A stretch of DNA of 29,370 nt from assembly GCA_004335635.1 (NCBI GenBank), contig QAXH01006401.1, positions 1-29,370 on the forward strand. Reading direction: 5' to 3'. Made by a program: the position numbers and the translations under genes. Below the pieces are notes generated by a model, which saw only the letters and a list, made by a program, of their open reading frames with translations, did not search any database and was not told the origin of the DNA. The stretch comes from Chloromonas sp. AAM2. Lineage: Eukaryota > Chlorophyta > Chlorophyceae > Chlamydomonadales > Chlamydomonadaceae. Positions 1-10,904 of the stretch are shown here, piece after piece. How positions within the stretch are numbered: the first letter of the stretch is position 1; each line of letters begins with the position of its first letter.

Positions 1-111
1 GCAAGTCTGAGATCACCTTGGTTCTGTCTATCGCCGCCAGTTCATTTAGAGCATTATCTGCATTCCTTCACCTCCAAACCCGAGTCCCTGGCCCTCATTT
101 TCGCCCCTTAC

Positions 112-3100
112 CTGTTGCGGTTGCATTTGCCTTCCAGTGCTGGTGCCCAGAAGAGTGCCGTATTCCCCCAGCACCCACACCATCACCTGCGCAGGCAAGC
201 AGAGTGATTTCAAGTCATGTTAGCAAGGTGGAAATTATACGGGACTTTCAAGTCAACTCAAAAGTGCTGACTACCTGGTCCAAGGGGACACACAAACTGC
301 CATTCGCACGAAACAGCTTTGACGACATGTAGTGACGAGGGACATGGAGTGTTCACTGCACAGGCCAGCACATGCATGGTCCTGAACCATGAAGTATGGC
401 TTGGATGTGATCACCACAGACTGCGTGTGTTTAGTCTGCCCTCTCCAGCTGATCAGAGGTGTGGACGGGTTTGCGTGTGTTGGTTTGCCATTATGCCTGA
501 CCCTTGGTTTTTCAACAAACACGTAGAACCTGTGTAATGATGGTTTGCGTTTGAACGTGCTTAGCTGGCATGCCTACACAACCTAGGTCACGTGGTTGGT
601 TTGTTACGCACCTGTAGCAGTACATCGGGCAGGTTTCGACCCACAGGCACATCCAGCAGCTTACTGTACTGCTCCACAGCGGACCTGCACACATGAGAGG
701 CGCGTCAATTGACAAACTGTGAATGCATCACATCAACCTTATTCTTCCCTTGACATGTGCATGGCCGAAATGCACACTTTCAGCGTTTAAAATGGGCTCA
801 TCACATCATTTCGTCCTTGCATGCACATACACCTGCTCAAACCAGGGCAGCCGTCGCAGGACATGCAACCAATGGGCGCGACCTGACCTGCCCTGAGCAA
901 CAGAGCAAAACGTGAGAGGCGAGCACAGCGCGCATGATGGATCAAAGGAAGGAGAAAGCGCAAACAATATGCACACATTCACGTTTCATGCCCAAACAAT
1001 AGTGTTTGCTGTCCACTTACACCTGTCCACAAACTGTCTTACCCTGACTCCTCAAACTGCCCACACCTGTGCACTTCTGTGTCCCTCTCAACATGAGGTG
1101 CGTATTGGATTCCGGTGGATGATTATGATTATGATGATGATGATGATGATGATGATTCAGCGCTCACCTGTGCAGTTCCGTGTCCTGTTCGGCTATGAGC
1201 CGCGTGAGGCTGTGCGCCAGACCGGGCTCCACGTGGTCACCGCCCAGCTCACACACATCACTCACCACCTGCTCACACACATCACTCACCGCCCAGCTCA
1301 CACACATCACTCACCACCTGCTTATAAACGGTATGTCATACGTCGAAATTGTGTGATTAGATAATGCAAATTGTGAGATTTGTCATTGACATTGAGTTTC
1401 GATTGACCATTCCAGGAGGACTGCTCAGCAAGGGCAAGAAAAAACGGGTGGGGTGCGAGATCGGAGTACAGTGCACGTTTAATTCTTATTCACCAACCGT
1501 ATGTTATACACAAGCCAGACCATGTCCCGGCATGAATCGAATGCACAAGGTATACATGTATATACGAGGTATACATCCCCTCATTTATTCATCCAAACCT
1601 GCTTGGCCGCATCTGCCCCTGCCCTGGCAGCTTCAGCAAGAGGTCTAGTCCTCACCTTGATGAACCAAGCTGGGGAGGGTGCATACCGCTCTGCTAGCTC
1701 TGACACCTGCGATCGACAACAAGGACAACAATGCGACGGCTAACAGATAACAAGATATCGTGCCATGTGATCAGGATGACAAGGAATGCCACATGATGAT
1801 GATCGTGTTGGTAAACATATTCCCTCTTCGTTTTTAGGGTCAACCTTTCGCAATCCCTTTTTCTGCACGACAACTGTCCCCAACAATCGCCCATCCCAGA
1901 GCCACACCCTCCTTCTGACTGCCTGCCTGATCACCACACCCTCACACACGTTACCTAGTGTTGAACGTAACTTCTGTTGTGCTTGTTTCTTGCCGTTACC
2001 TTGCGTGTGATGTCCCGCTTGATGTGTTCGTCAGTCACCGTTCGCAGGTAGCTGATCATGCGCTCGACAATCACCTCCACATTGCTCGCCTGAAGACAGC
2101 AAAACACAACAATTACCAAGGGATTACATCGTTTTTACCATGCTTTGCATGAAAGCAGAAATGAAGGGTCGAAAACATCCAGGGATGAATCTTTTTGCCG
2201 GTTTTGCTCTCATCAAAAGCATCGCTGCCGGTTTTGCCCTATGCCATTTTACCTTCGTCATTTTGTACAGCAGCTCGAGTGTCTTGAGCTTGAGTGTGTC
2301 ATCCGGGTCCTCCAGGCAGTCCACCACCGCTAGCTGGTGCTCCTGCGGCATGACATAGCATGCATAGCAAACAGTGTTCTCCCATGTTCAACGTTCATCG
2401 GTCTCCATTGTGCACATTTTACGTTTTGAAGCTGGCGCCTGCCACACAGCCCACATGCACACAGGCGCCTTGGCCGTTGACAAGCAGGAGTTGATGATTG
2501 AATTCAAGTTGTTGCAAATGAAGTGCAGGAAACCTACGAGAAACCGACAAACAAGCTGAACATCCACACTGGAAATAGCAAGGGCCTTTGTCATTGCACA
2601 TGGCATGACAGGCCTTGGTACGCATCACAAACCAAGTCATAAGTAGAAGATGACCAAAACAGACTCAGTCGCCCTATGCTTGTTTTATTATCCCGCCTTG
2701 AGCTTGGTGATGTACAGATGGCCAAGCAATCCACACCTGCCAGTCCCACCCTGACCTCCTTTTATCCTAATTTGTGTGTCTCTCAGTTTCTGTTCTGTCA
2801 CCGTACTCATAAATAACTCTTGATGCCTTCCCTTGAATTCCGTTCTATGCAGATGTTCAGCCGGTTGCCGCCACTCAAATCCGAATGTCACCTGTACCCT
2901 CAGCTACCAAGGCGCACTGGCAATGCAACGGACGCGCCCACCACCCACAGTTCTTTTGCAGGACGTTGCCCCTACCATTTTGCCTCATCGTCATCGGCAC
3001 ATGTTCTGCCTGCTTTCTCAGTCCTCGTCACAACCCGCGAGGGACAGAAACCGCACGCTTCTTACCTGTGCTGCCTGTGGGTTGATCTTGACAATGCCTG

Positions 3101-6100
3101 CCAATGCGTCAATGCCCACGTAGCGCAGGTTGTGGCTGGGGGAGCGCAGGAAGGCGGCCACGGCCTCGGCAGCTGCAGTGCACGCGGAGGAGAGGCACAG
3201 CGCGGATATGCAATAAGCAGCCTGGCTTGATAAGCAAGCTCAGAAACAGGCAGGCAGCCACATGACTCCCAAGTCAGGGTGACCCGCACAATGCCGGATC
3301 TGATCATGCCATGCCAGCACAGTGAAGCATGAAATAAACGTGCCCGGTCACCAGCTGTACATCAACCACCTACTGCACCTCAACCAGCTAGCCAGCCACG
3401 CTTGGCCTACATACTACACAACACATACAATCGTGTTGTACATGGTTGTCGTGTTGTGCATGGACAGATGACCCAACTGCATCTCAGTCTGTCAGCCTTA
3501 CCCGCCAGCAGACAGCAAGTGTGGGTCGACCCAGAACCCTAACCTGACTCAGCCACCATTCATCACCCGCATACACGGCCACTGCAACACGAAGCGTACT
3601 CACCAGCAGACAGCAAGTGTGGGTTTGGGAAGATGGTGGTGATGGTGATGACACACTCGAAGATGATTGCGTTGCCTATTGTGTGTGTGCTGTTGGCCCG
3701 TCTCAGGGTTTGCTGCACAACAGTGTACATGTTCTCGCTGGCCCCCCGGTCCCCAGCGCCCAAGATGGCTAGGATCTTGAGCAGCTTGATCTGAAGGCAT
3801 GGACACGCGTGCCGACTGCTTTACCAGCATCATCATTACGTGGCACCCACAATCACCGCTTCAGCCACAGCCACCATAACCACGTGGGCGCAGGGGAATC
3901 ATATCAGGGTTGGCCAGAACCGTATAATATGAAAATTTGGTAATTCAATCTGTAGTAAAGCAGTTTAGTTTAATTTGAATGATAGTATTCATATGACATG
4001 CAGGAGACATGGTGCTCTGACCAGGCTCCTGCTTGATTGTGCCTGCTGACTTCATTTGCCCCTGAGTTGCGCCAAGATTGCGAATTAAATCACTGTTGGC
4101 ATGCCCATGCGCAGGTTTGTCGTCAGACGGGCATTTATGGATTTGGCCAAAGCATCCTGCCTTACAACATATATTGTTTGTCGTCAGACGCAAACGGTGG
4201 TCGTGCCAACCGCAGGTGATGTGGACGTCGTGTGGCACGGCGTGGGCAGCGGAGAGCACGCCAACCATCGCCATCATCGTTACAAAACAAAGACCTTTCA
4301 CTTCATGCCCATGAGCACACACACGATTCTCATGAGCACACCTGGATGAAGGGCGCTGGAAACCGGTGGTAGTCATATGATTTGGGCAAGCGGTGCTCTG
4401 ACACCTGCAAATTATTACAAGACATGTGGCGTCATGGGCATCACCACGTTTGCTTGCTCCACTACGTAATTGTTCGCTCAGTGCTGCAGAGCAAGCAGTC
4501 CAGGGGCTTGTAAAGAGCCTTCAGCGTGAACATCCCTTGCTTGATAGGAGCTGGTGAAAAACCTTCAGCCCGGATCATTCCTTGCTTGACTGTCTTTGCC
4601 CACCTGCTTGAGGATGGAGGTGAAGGAAGGGATGAGGTTCTTGTATGGCAAGGGGTCGCACTTGACCACGTCGTGCAGCGCACACAACGCTGCACTCATC
4701 ACACTGGGATCCTGCAGAGCACGTGACAATGACATGGCGGTTTCTAGAAATTGACAACACCAAACACATGGACGTGCGTGTCTGAAGCAAATGCTTGAAC
4801 AGTGTCACTTCATGCTGTCGAACAGTCTTCAGGATGGTGACATGCCCTGTTCAGTTCCTTCAGAAGTTTGTGGTGGCTTGAGGCATGCTGGGTATTGACA
4901 AGGATGCTGAGGCGCCCCGGGACAGACTCAGCGTGTTCAGGAAGGCTGCTAGTAAAGCCTTGCCTGCTCTGCCAGCGACTGCCGGGCTCGCATAATCACC
5001 TATGTCTCATATCAATCGACTTCACAGTGTTCATTCGTCCCTGAGTTGCCAGACACAATTCCGATGTGCGTTGTACGCACGCATCGCCCTGCCAACAGCA
5101 ACGCTTCCCCTGCCAGCCAGCCCCACCACGATGCTGATGAGTTATGGGTCAAGATCAGGGTCATGAAGCCTGGCATGTGAACCAATCTCTAGATAGGTCT
5201 TCCAGTTTGCCTTGCTATCTCTTCGCACCTTGTCACACAGCATGGTGCGGAAGTGCTTGTCCATGTCCAGGCCAGCCAGCGCCACCTCCCTCTTGGGGTC
5301 CAGCTGATGGAACCTGCATGGTACGGAAAAACGAACAGAGTTCATGGATGAACATGTGTGCTTGACAGGGTGTGGATCAGGTTACATCGTGGGAGCCTTT
5401 GGAACCAACACATCGCATCCGTGCTAAGCAGCTTGCGAATGCGACGTGGCGGTGACGTGCTGCAGGACCACGCGAATACATAGCGAACAAACAGGGTGGC
5501 GGGCCCTGCCAGGACTGCAATATCATTCTGATGAACGATGCAAGAAATGATCTCTCGAGCTGCAAGGACTAGCGTGCCAGGCCTGCGATATCATTCTGAT
5601 AAACGATGCATGAAGTGATCTCTCAAGCTGCAAGGACTAGCCTGCCAAGACTGCGATATCATTCTGATGAACGATGCATGAAGTGATCTCTCGAGCTTCA
5701 AGGACTAGCCTGCCAGGACAAATGACCTGTCTTTCACCTATATAAACTGAACTAAACCAGGCCTGTGCCTCCCAGACCTCAGACCCCCGGATGCCAAATC
5801 TCAACCGCATGCGCCTTTCCAATACGGTCCTGATGCGGTGATGGTGTACAAAGCATGAAAGCAGACCTGACAGGAGCGTTTGCCGAGAAGAAATCGTTTG
5901 AGCATCCGTAGGCCCACCTGCTACTGTTTTTTGTTCGACACGTCCCATGTAATGATGATGATGACTAGCATGGCCATGCACCCTCTTCGATCGCCCACCT
6001 GTGCAGGGCCATGATGGCCTTCTTCCTCACGTGCTCCTTGGGGTGCTTCAACCGATCAACCACCAGCGGGTAAACGGCATTGATCAGATCAGGGCCGATC

Positions 6101-8468
6101 AGCTTGGTGCACACCACAAGCGCAGTGGTGACTGCAAAGCAAAAGAAACAGGCAATGCCTTGAACGGGTGCATGGTCCCTTCCCTCCAATGCATGGGCTG
6201 CCAGTTGTGCAGTGCATGGCATGCACTAGATGAAAGACGAGTCGCTGTAGATCCTATCGCATTGTGGGAATGGCTTAGACCGAATGGCGTGTTGCATGGC
6301 CTGCATCAACTGCTTGCTCGGGCCAAACTCAAGCTTGCATGGGTCAGACACCAGCTTGCATGGGTCAGGCATAAGCTTGCGTCACGGCCATGGTCCGACA
6401 CTGGATGTGCATTGCACTGCACACGTGCTGCTTTCCCTTGCTGTCCTGTAGACGTGCACCCTCTAGAAATGTTGGGCGACACATCATCACGAAGCTAACC
6501 TCCTCCCTGGCTGACTGTCCATGCCCAGCCCTTTGACATTGTGCAATGCTCAACATACATATAATGAACACATGGCCAGCGGTCCTTTGGCTACCACATG
6601 CTCCATGCTGCATGCTGTTCACACCACACGTGCATCGTGTGTGCTGCATCGGCTGTTGAGACGAATGTGCTACACAAGCTGCCTTGGCTGCATGGTGTTG
6701 CGCATAACCTGCATGGGCTGCCCAATGACTGCCAATCGCCCGTTTTTGTCGTCCGTCTCGGTCTCCTGTCTCCAGTGATCATGAACCGTGTGGATTGCAC
6801 CTTGCTGCTGGCTGCCATTGCCTGAGCTGCATTAGCTGCAAGGTCTGCCGCACAATGTATATGGGCTGCACGAAACCTGCTTTGCCTTGCATGGGCTGCC
6901 GAGTGAGTCACTGAGCATGTGCATGGTTCTGCATGTGCTGCCAACCGCGCCGTTGAGTGCACCATGCTGCTGCATGCCACGTGGTGCCCAAGCTGCCTGT
7001 GTTATGTGCTGTACAAGCTGCAAATACAACTACTGGCCAACTGCGCTGCAAAAGCTGCTGAGCTTCATGCACTGAGAGAGCTAAACTCCATCTGCCATTG
7101 GCACTGCGCCATGCTGCTGATGCATCGTCCAAGCTGCCAAGCTTGTTCACAAATTGCATGCTATCCATCATGTGCTGCTCTGTGTGCCATTCACCGTCTG
7201 TACCTCACCATGCTGCTGGACGACATGTGCTGCTGGCTGTCATACCGTGCTGCCACAAATAGCATGCTGGTGGGCATGTGCTGCTCATGAAAGCCGCCGC
7301 TGGATGCCACGCATTGCATGTGCGCTACCTCAACTGCCCGGTACTGCCCGCTACTCAGTCTGCATGTCATGTTGACCCATGGGCTCTGTTGGCACCTGGG
7401 CTGCATGCTGCATGCACTCTGCCCAGCTGCATGATAGTTGAACACTGCTAATCATGTGCTATTGGAGCCCTGGGGCTCCATGTGAAGCCAACTTGCATGC
7501 TGCGTGCGCTCTGCCCCGGCCGCATGAATGCTACACATGCCTGTATCCCTTTAGTGGTTACCTACATGCATGCAATGTCATGCCAGTGATGTCCCTGCCA
7601 GTTTGCATGCGCCCAGTGAGTTCAAACCATTTGATACTGCCTGGCTGTGAGGTGCCTGTGCCCTGCTGCCAAGTTGTGCATGCGCTGCACACCATTGATG
7701 AAGTTGTCACTCTTGAGGTCGCTGAGCAACGTGTTGACCAGCAGCAGCACCAGCTCGTGATTCTGGTCGAAAAACTGAGTCAGAGCAAGGTAGGCAGCCT
7801 GCAAGGTGTAGTCAACAGCAAAATGCAACAGCCTTTGGAGAACAACAGTGCAGCCAATGTGCCAACATGCAACCCCTGGAAAACAAAGAATGCCATGGTA
7901 CTAGATAACCTGGCTAGGTGGCAGCTACCTTCAGCAGTGCATGCTGTCATGAGCAATAGCGAGCATGGCATGTTTTCACAACCAGGGTTTTGCCTACCTT
8001 CTTGGTCAGGATGTTGGGCTCGCTTGCGAACTGCACGGCCTTCACGTAAGCCCAGCTGGTATCATGGCCCAGCATCTCACAGTAAATCAGCCGAACCATG
8101 TACTCTCGGCCCCGTGTCTTGTCGATTTTGGGGTCACTGAGACGCTGCTTGAGCGTCTCGATCTCTGACAAAATGATCCTGTCCTCCTCGGATTTGCTCT
8201 TACATTCTCCGATAGACTTGATGAGGCTGTCATACTCTCGCAATTCCTACAAAAACGAATCGAAGAGGAAGGAGGTAGGCTTAAAAACCCTTGAGCCATC
8301 CCTCGACATCCGATGCAATGTGCTCATGACGAACTTGCAATCACGTACGGGTCGTGAAACCTGGCAAAGTAATGCACTAACTTGCCCCACCTTCATGAAC
8401 TTGGTCTCCTTTAGCTTAGAAAGCAACTTCGACTTCAGCTGATCCATGGTGCCGCCCGCTCCAAGCAT
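112..8468 (-). CDS. AP4E1: AP-4 adaptor complex subunit epsilon (5' part, 15 exons, cut by the left edge)
   Basis: Large subunit of the AP-4 coat, which sorts cargo at the trans-Golgi network. Exons in transcript order: 8391-8468, 7998-8246, 7693-7798, 5999-6131, 5229-5313, 4604-4711, 4342-4404, 3604-3790, 3066-3172, 2253-2342, 2000-2089, 1656-1706, 1168-1268, 612-684, 112-186. All have GT-AG borders, and phases join cleanly to 532 codons without a stop. The translation follows the adaptin trunk in family order: an acidic/lysine helix (EYDSLIKSIGE), then YMVRLIYCEMLGHD, HELVLLLVNTLLSDLKS, HVRKKAIMALHR, the ENMYTVVQQTLRRA stretch, DCLEDPDDTLKLKTLELLYK, the AWFIK segment, LGGDHVEPGL and WVLGEYG. 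The LIYCEMLG and WVLGEYG versions fit epsilon better than AP-1 gamma or AP-2 alpha. The family is about 1,100 residues long, so hinge and ear lie past position 1. The start at 8468 is the first Met in the open frame; a second Met lies seven codons on. A further exon may begin near position 18, but this is weak. Exon structure is seen; the function comes from the family. Confidence 0.92.
1118..1157. repeat. GAT/ATG trinucleotide microsatellite in an AP-4 epsilon intron
   Basis: About 40 bases of imperfect then perfect GAT repeat lie in the intron just past the splice donor of the exon at 1168-1268. It is ordinary simple sequence and likely to vary in length. Confidence 0.9.
1233..1321. repeat. 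49-bp tandem duplication across an exon acceptor
   Basis: Read on the minus strand, a 49-base unit beginning CAGGTGGTGAGTGATG occurs first in the intron and again at the intron-exon border, so the acceptor and about the first 30 bases of the exon at 1168-1268 are duplicated. Within the unit GGTGAGTGATGTGTGTGAG recurs again. Splicing to the upstream acceptor (near 1317) would read the same first residues and then meet a TGA, so the acceptor at 1268 is the productive one. Confidence 0.85.
3505..3624. repeat. 22-bp exact copy of an exon 3' end inside the next intron
   Basis: The 22 bases at 3603-3624, which form the 3' end of the AP-4 epsilon exon 3604-3790, recur exactly at 3505-3526 inside the following intron. 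The period is 98 bp. The intronic copy is followed on the minus strand by a consensus-like donor (GGGTAAGG). Similarity does not extend past the 22 bases. Confidence 0.8.
5507..5720. repeat. Three 68-bp tandem repeats in an AP-4 epsilon intron
   Basis: Units start at 5507, 5575 and 5643, with a partial fourth at 5711. Each opens TGCCAGG or TGCCAAG and carries GATATCATTCTGAT (first copy AATATC) and TGATCTCTC. Copies differ at only a few bases. The unit length is not a multiple of three and the array sits in the intron between exons 5229-5313 and 5999-6131, so it is non-coding. Confidence 0.9.
6590..7540. repeat. Degenerate TGCATG / GCTGC-rich tract in the longest AP-4 epsilon intron
   Basis: The 1,561-bp intron 6132-7692 carries many imperfect copies of words such as TGCATGGGCTGCC, CATGCTGC and CACCATGCTGCTG at irregular spacing of roughly 40-70 bases. 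No conserved frame runs through it on either strand, and it splits two well-conserved adaptin exons. It looks like an old, decayed minisatellite; boundaries are approximate. Confidence 0.6.
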
Positions 8469-9000
8469 TTTTGCACTGCTGCACAGCTGATGGCACTCCG
8501 GTCAGTGGGTATGCCGTACCTGCCTGGAAGGTGAGGGCAACAAGCGAGGGTGTGGCCACGTGAGGTCACCCACCCTACTCCTGTGACCCTCACAAAGTAA
8601 CATGTCACCCTCTCATCTTTTACCACAACTCGCCACAACTATGCCCTGTCCTTCGCCCTTATTTTCCCCGGATAAGAGCATTGGCTGGAAATGCATTATC
8701 TAGGTGATGCGTTCTTTGTTGCCCGCCTTGCTTTAGTCTGTTGTCTGGGCGCTCCAGGCCAGGGCTAGGTCAGGGTCTTTGATCGAAAGCAATGCCAATA
8801 TGCCGCTTGCGAACACGAGACTGCCAGTCAATAATCAACCTTACTGTTGCAAAATACTGGGCCACGTGCACCACGCAGCTTGGAGAGGAGAAATTTTCAC
8901 AATCTGCGTTTGGACGTGCACTTCCTGGTGTGCACTCCCTCCTTGTAATGCAGCATTTGCACATCATTGAGTCATTAACGTGAGTCAGTAGTGGGGTTGG
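8469..9000. other. Intergenic region upstream of AP-4 epsilon
   Basis: This stretch should contain the 5' UTR and promoter of the minus-strand AP-4 epsilon gene. I see no convincing TATA element, no coding similarity and no strong repeat. Short ORFs on both strands here have no recognisable content. Confidence 0.5.
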
Positions 9001-9740
9001 GGGAACTCTTCATGTAGTGGGGTGATAATGAAATCACTCAATGGAGTGGTTTACGGACTACCACCCCATGCAGAGGGAAACTCCCCACAGAATCAGAGGA
9101 TCAGGCTGGTCTTGCAAATCGGTCCACGCAGCGGGCAGGTACTAAAATCAGTATAGGGCCTGGGGAAACTCTCCATGTAGTGGGGTTATCATGCAATCTC
9201 TTGATGGACTGGGGAAATCACGGACTACCACTCTATACAGAGGGAATCTCTCCATGTAGTGGGGCAACACAGATAGTCATTAAATGAAGACGAAAACTTC
9301 TCACACAGTCAGAGCTTTGTCATGCCATCGCAATTGGTCCGTGCAGTGACATCACGCCGTGCAGTGGGCGGGTACTGTTTCTCTCCATGCAGTGGGTGGG
9401 TTACTCAAATCACTCCATGAAGTGCACAACAGTGCTTGGCTGTTGATGCAAACACCAGCAAGTACAGGATGGCCTTTCTTCCAGCAGAAGCTTGCACAGG
9501 TCATATCCCAGCCTCTGCAGCTAGAACAACTGATTGGTTTGCATTTCATGAGAATGTGCAGGATGGTTCTCTTGGTTGAAACTCCCTAGAATCAGATGGA
9601 GTCATCATTACTGTACCACAGATCTGTCCGTGCAGTGGGCAAAGATTCACCATGCAATGGGCAGGTGCTGAAGTCTTGCCATGCAGATGGGTGGGCACCA
9701 CAACTGCAATGCAGTGCTGAACATCAGCCTGTGCAGTGAG
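9001..9740. repeat. Degenerate repeat tract, about 15 copies of an ATG[TC]AGTGGG-like word
   Basis: The word (C/T)ATG(C/T)AGTGGG and near variants occur about 15 times, 25-80 bases apart. Larger copies are visible too: the block starting at 9001 (GGGAACTCTTCATGTAGTGG, later ACGGACTACCAC) recurs from about 9162, and a third partial copy lies near 9590-9670 (a GTCCGTGCAGTGGGC segment). The tract runs into the start of the polymerase-like reading frame and ends with it, so it may be part of the same inserted element. Confidence 0.7.
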
Positions 9741-10900
9741 CACTTCGAAGGAGGGAACGAACACAAGCCATATCCAAACATCCACATCCCAAGACCTTTG
9801 AGCAACAGTGATCTGGACAATCACAGGCTTGCTAATGACCCTCGAGAACTGTTACAAGTCATGCAAGATAGTGCAGAGCAAGGGATGACATCAGTTAACA
9901 TAGTATACAACCAGCCCCTGAAGGGCTTGCTCAGAGATATCTTCCATCCGCACGGCATAAACCCAGAGGTTGTTATGCCATCGAGTGTAAACCCCGTGGC
10001 ATTTAACTTTCCCAATGTATCTTCACCAACCAAGGAACATTTTGTGATCCGTATCACTGCCGGATGCATGATAAGGGGCATGATTGAGTATAGGATGAAG
10101 TCTCTAGAAGAGTACAAGCTGTACAAGCAAACTTCAAACAACATGCAGTGCCTGCTTATGAACAAATACACCCTCTCAAGGATGTCGCCATCTGTGACCA
10201 AGATATTTGATCAGTTTGGAGTCAATATTCCGTCTGGTGACTACACAATGCATCAACATCCAGTCTGTAGACTTTGTCAAGCACTACGCTTCGTGTCTTT
10301 CAAAAGCTTCTTACCTCCCCTGCGTCACACCCTTTGATGACTTCAAACCTTATACTACCGGCGAGCCCATCAGAAGCGGTTGTTTGTACTTGGTGCGAAT
10401 CTTATCTGAACATCCAGTCTACTCCAAGGGTGTTACACTTATGTACGGGTTTGAAGCAGTGGAGCTCATCAGCTACAACGGCTACAACGTTCGCTGCTAT
10501 GACATTCACATGGAGGTAGTAGCCCAACTCGAGCTGCTTCTGCGTCCAAACGATCAGTTACCGAGACTACTAAAGGAGTTATTCAAGAGTGACCAATACA
10601 ATCTCATGGATATGTTTCTTCGGAAGGGCATTTCAAACCAAGCTGTCGGCAAATGTGGCAAGAAGGCAAACAAGCCAACCATATGAACATGTTCAAGAAT
10701 GAGGACGACGCCAAGATGTTCAGGAACAAGCATCACGCAATCATGTTTCAACCGTGTGAGGGATGCTTCACTGACAACAAACGACATCAGGTCGATATAG
10801 AAGATGGATTCAGGCCCACCAGGGAGATCTGAGTATGGCCAGATTGGATGTCATGCGGGCATGCACTGCGCTAGAGAGAAGCAGTGACTTCCTCCCGCCG
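9681..10900 (+). pseudogene. Family B DNA polymerase-like fragment, frame-broken
   Basis: Frame 3 is open from about 9681 to 10245, then the sense frame moves to frame 1 (about 10240-10680), to frame 3 (about 10686-10830) and to frame 2 (about 10832-10905). In the frame-1 part SVDFVKHYAS at about 10267-10293 sits where polymerase B motif A is expected, with Asp and Tyr kept. RKGISNQAVGK at 10621-10653 fits motif B, with Lys and Asn kept. MARLDVMRA near 10835 precedes the place where motif C would be, but the acidic YxDTD-type residues are not visible and the frame breaks there. The N-terminal stretch before 10240 has no motif I recognise. With motif C missing and several shifts it cannot make an active polymerase. 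Assignment rests on motif order and spacing and on the helicase that follows. Confidence 0.5.
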
Positions 10901-10904
10901 TACA

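Noticed and set aside
1..18. Next AP-4 epsilon exon (reading VISDL on the minus strand)
   Set aside because: Frame and residues are plausible but the acceptor lacks a pyrimidine tract and only about 18 bases are visible.
5507..5720. Possible CRISPR array
   Set aside because: Units are contiguous and near identical with no variable spacers, and the site is a eukaryotic intron.
7454..8140. 228-codon plus-strand open frame
   Set aside because: It lies antisense to two well-conserved AP-4 epsilon exons and the intron between them; its sequence resembles nothing.
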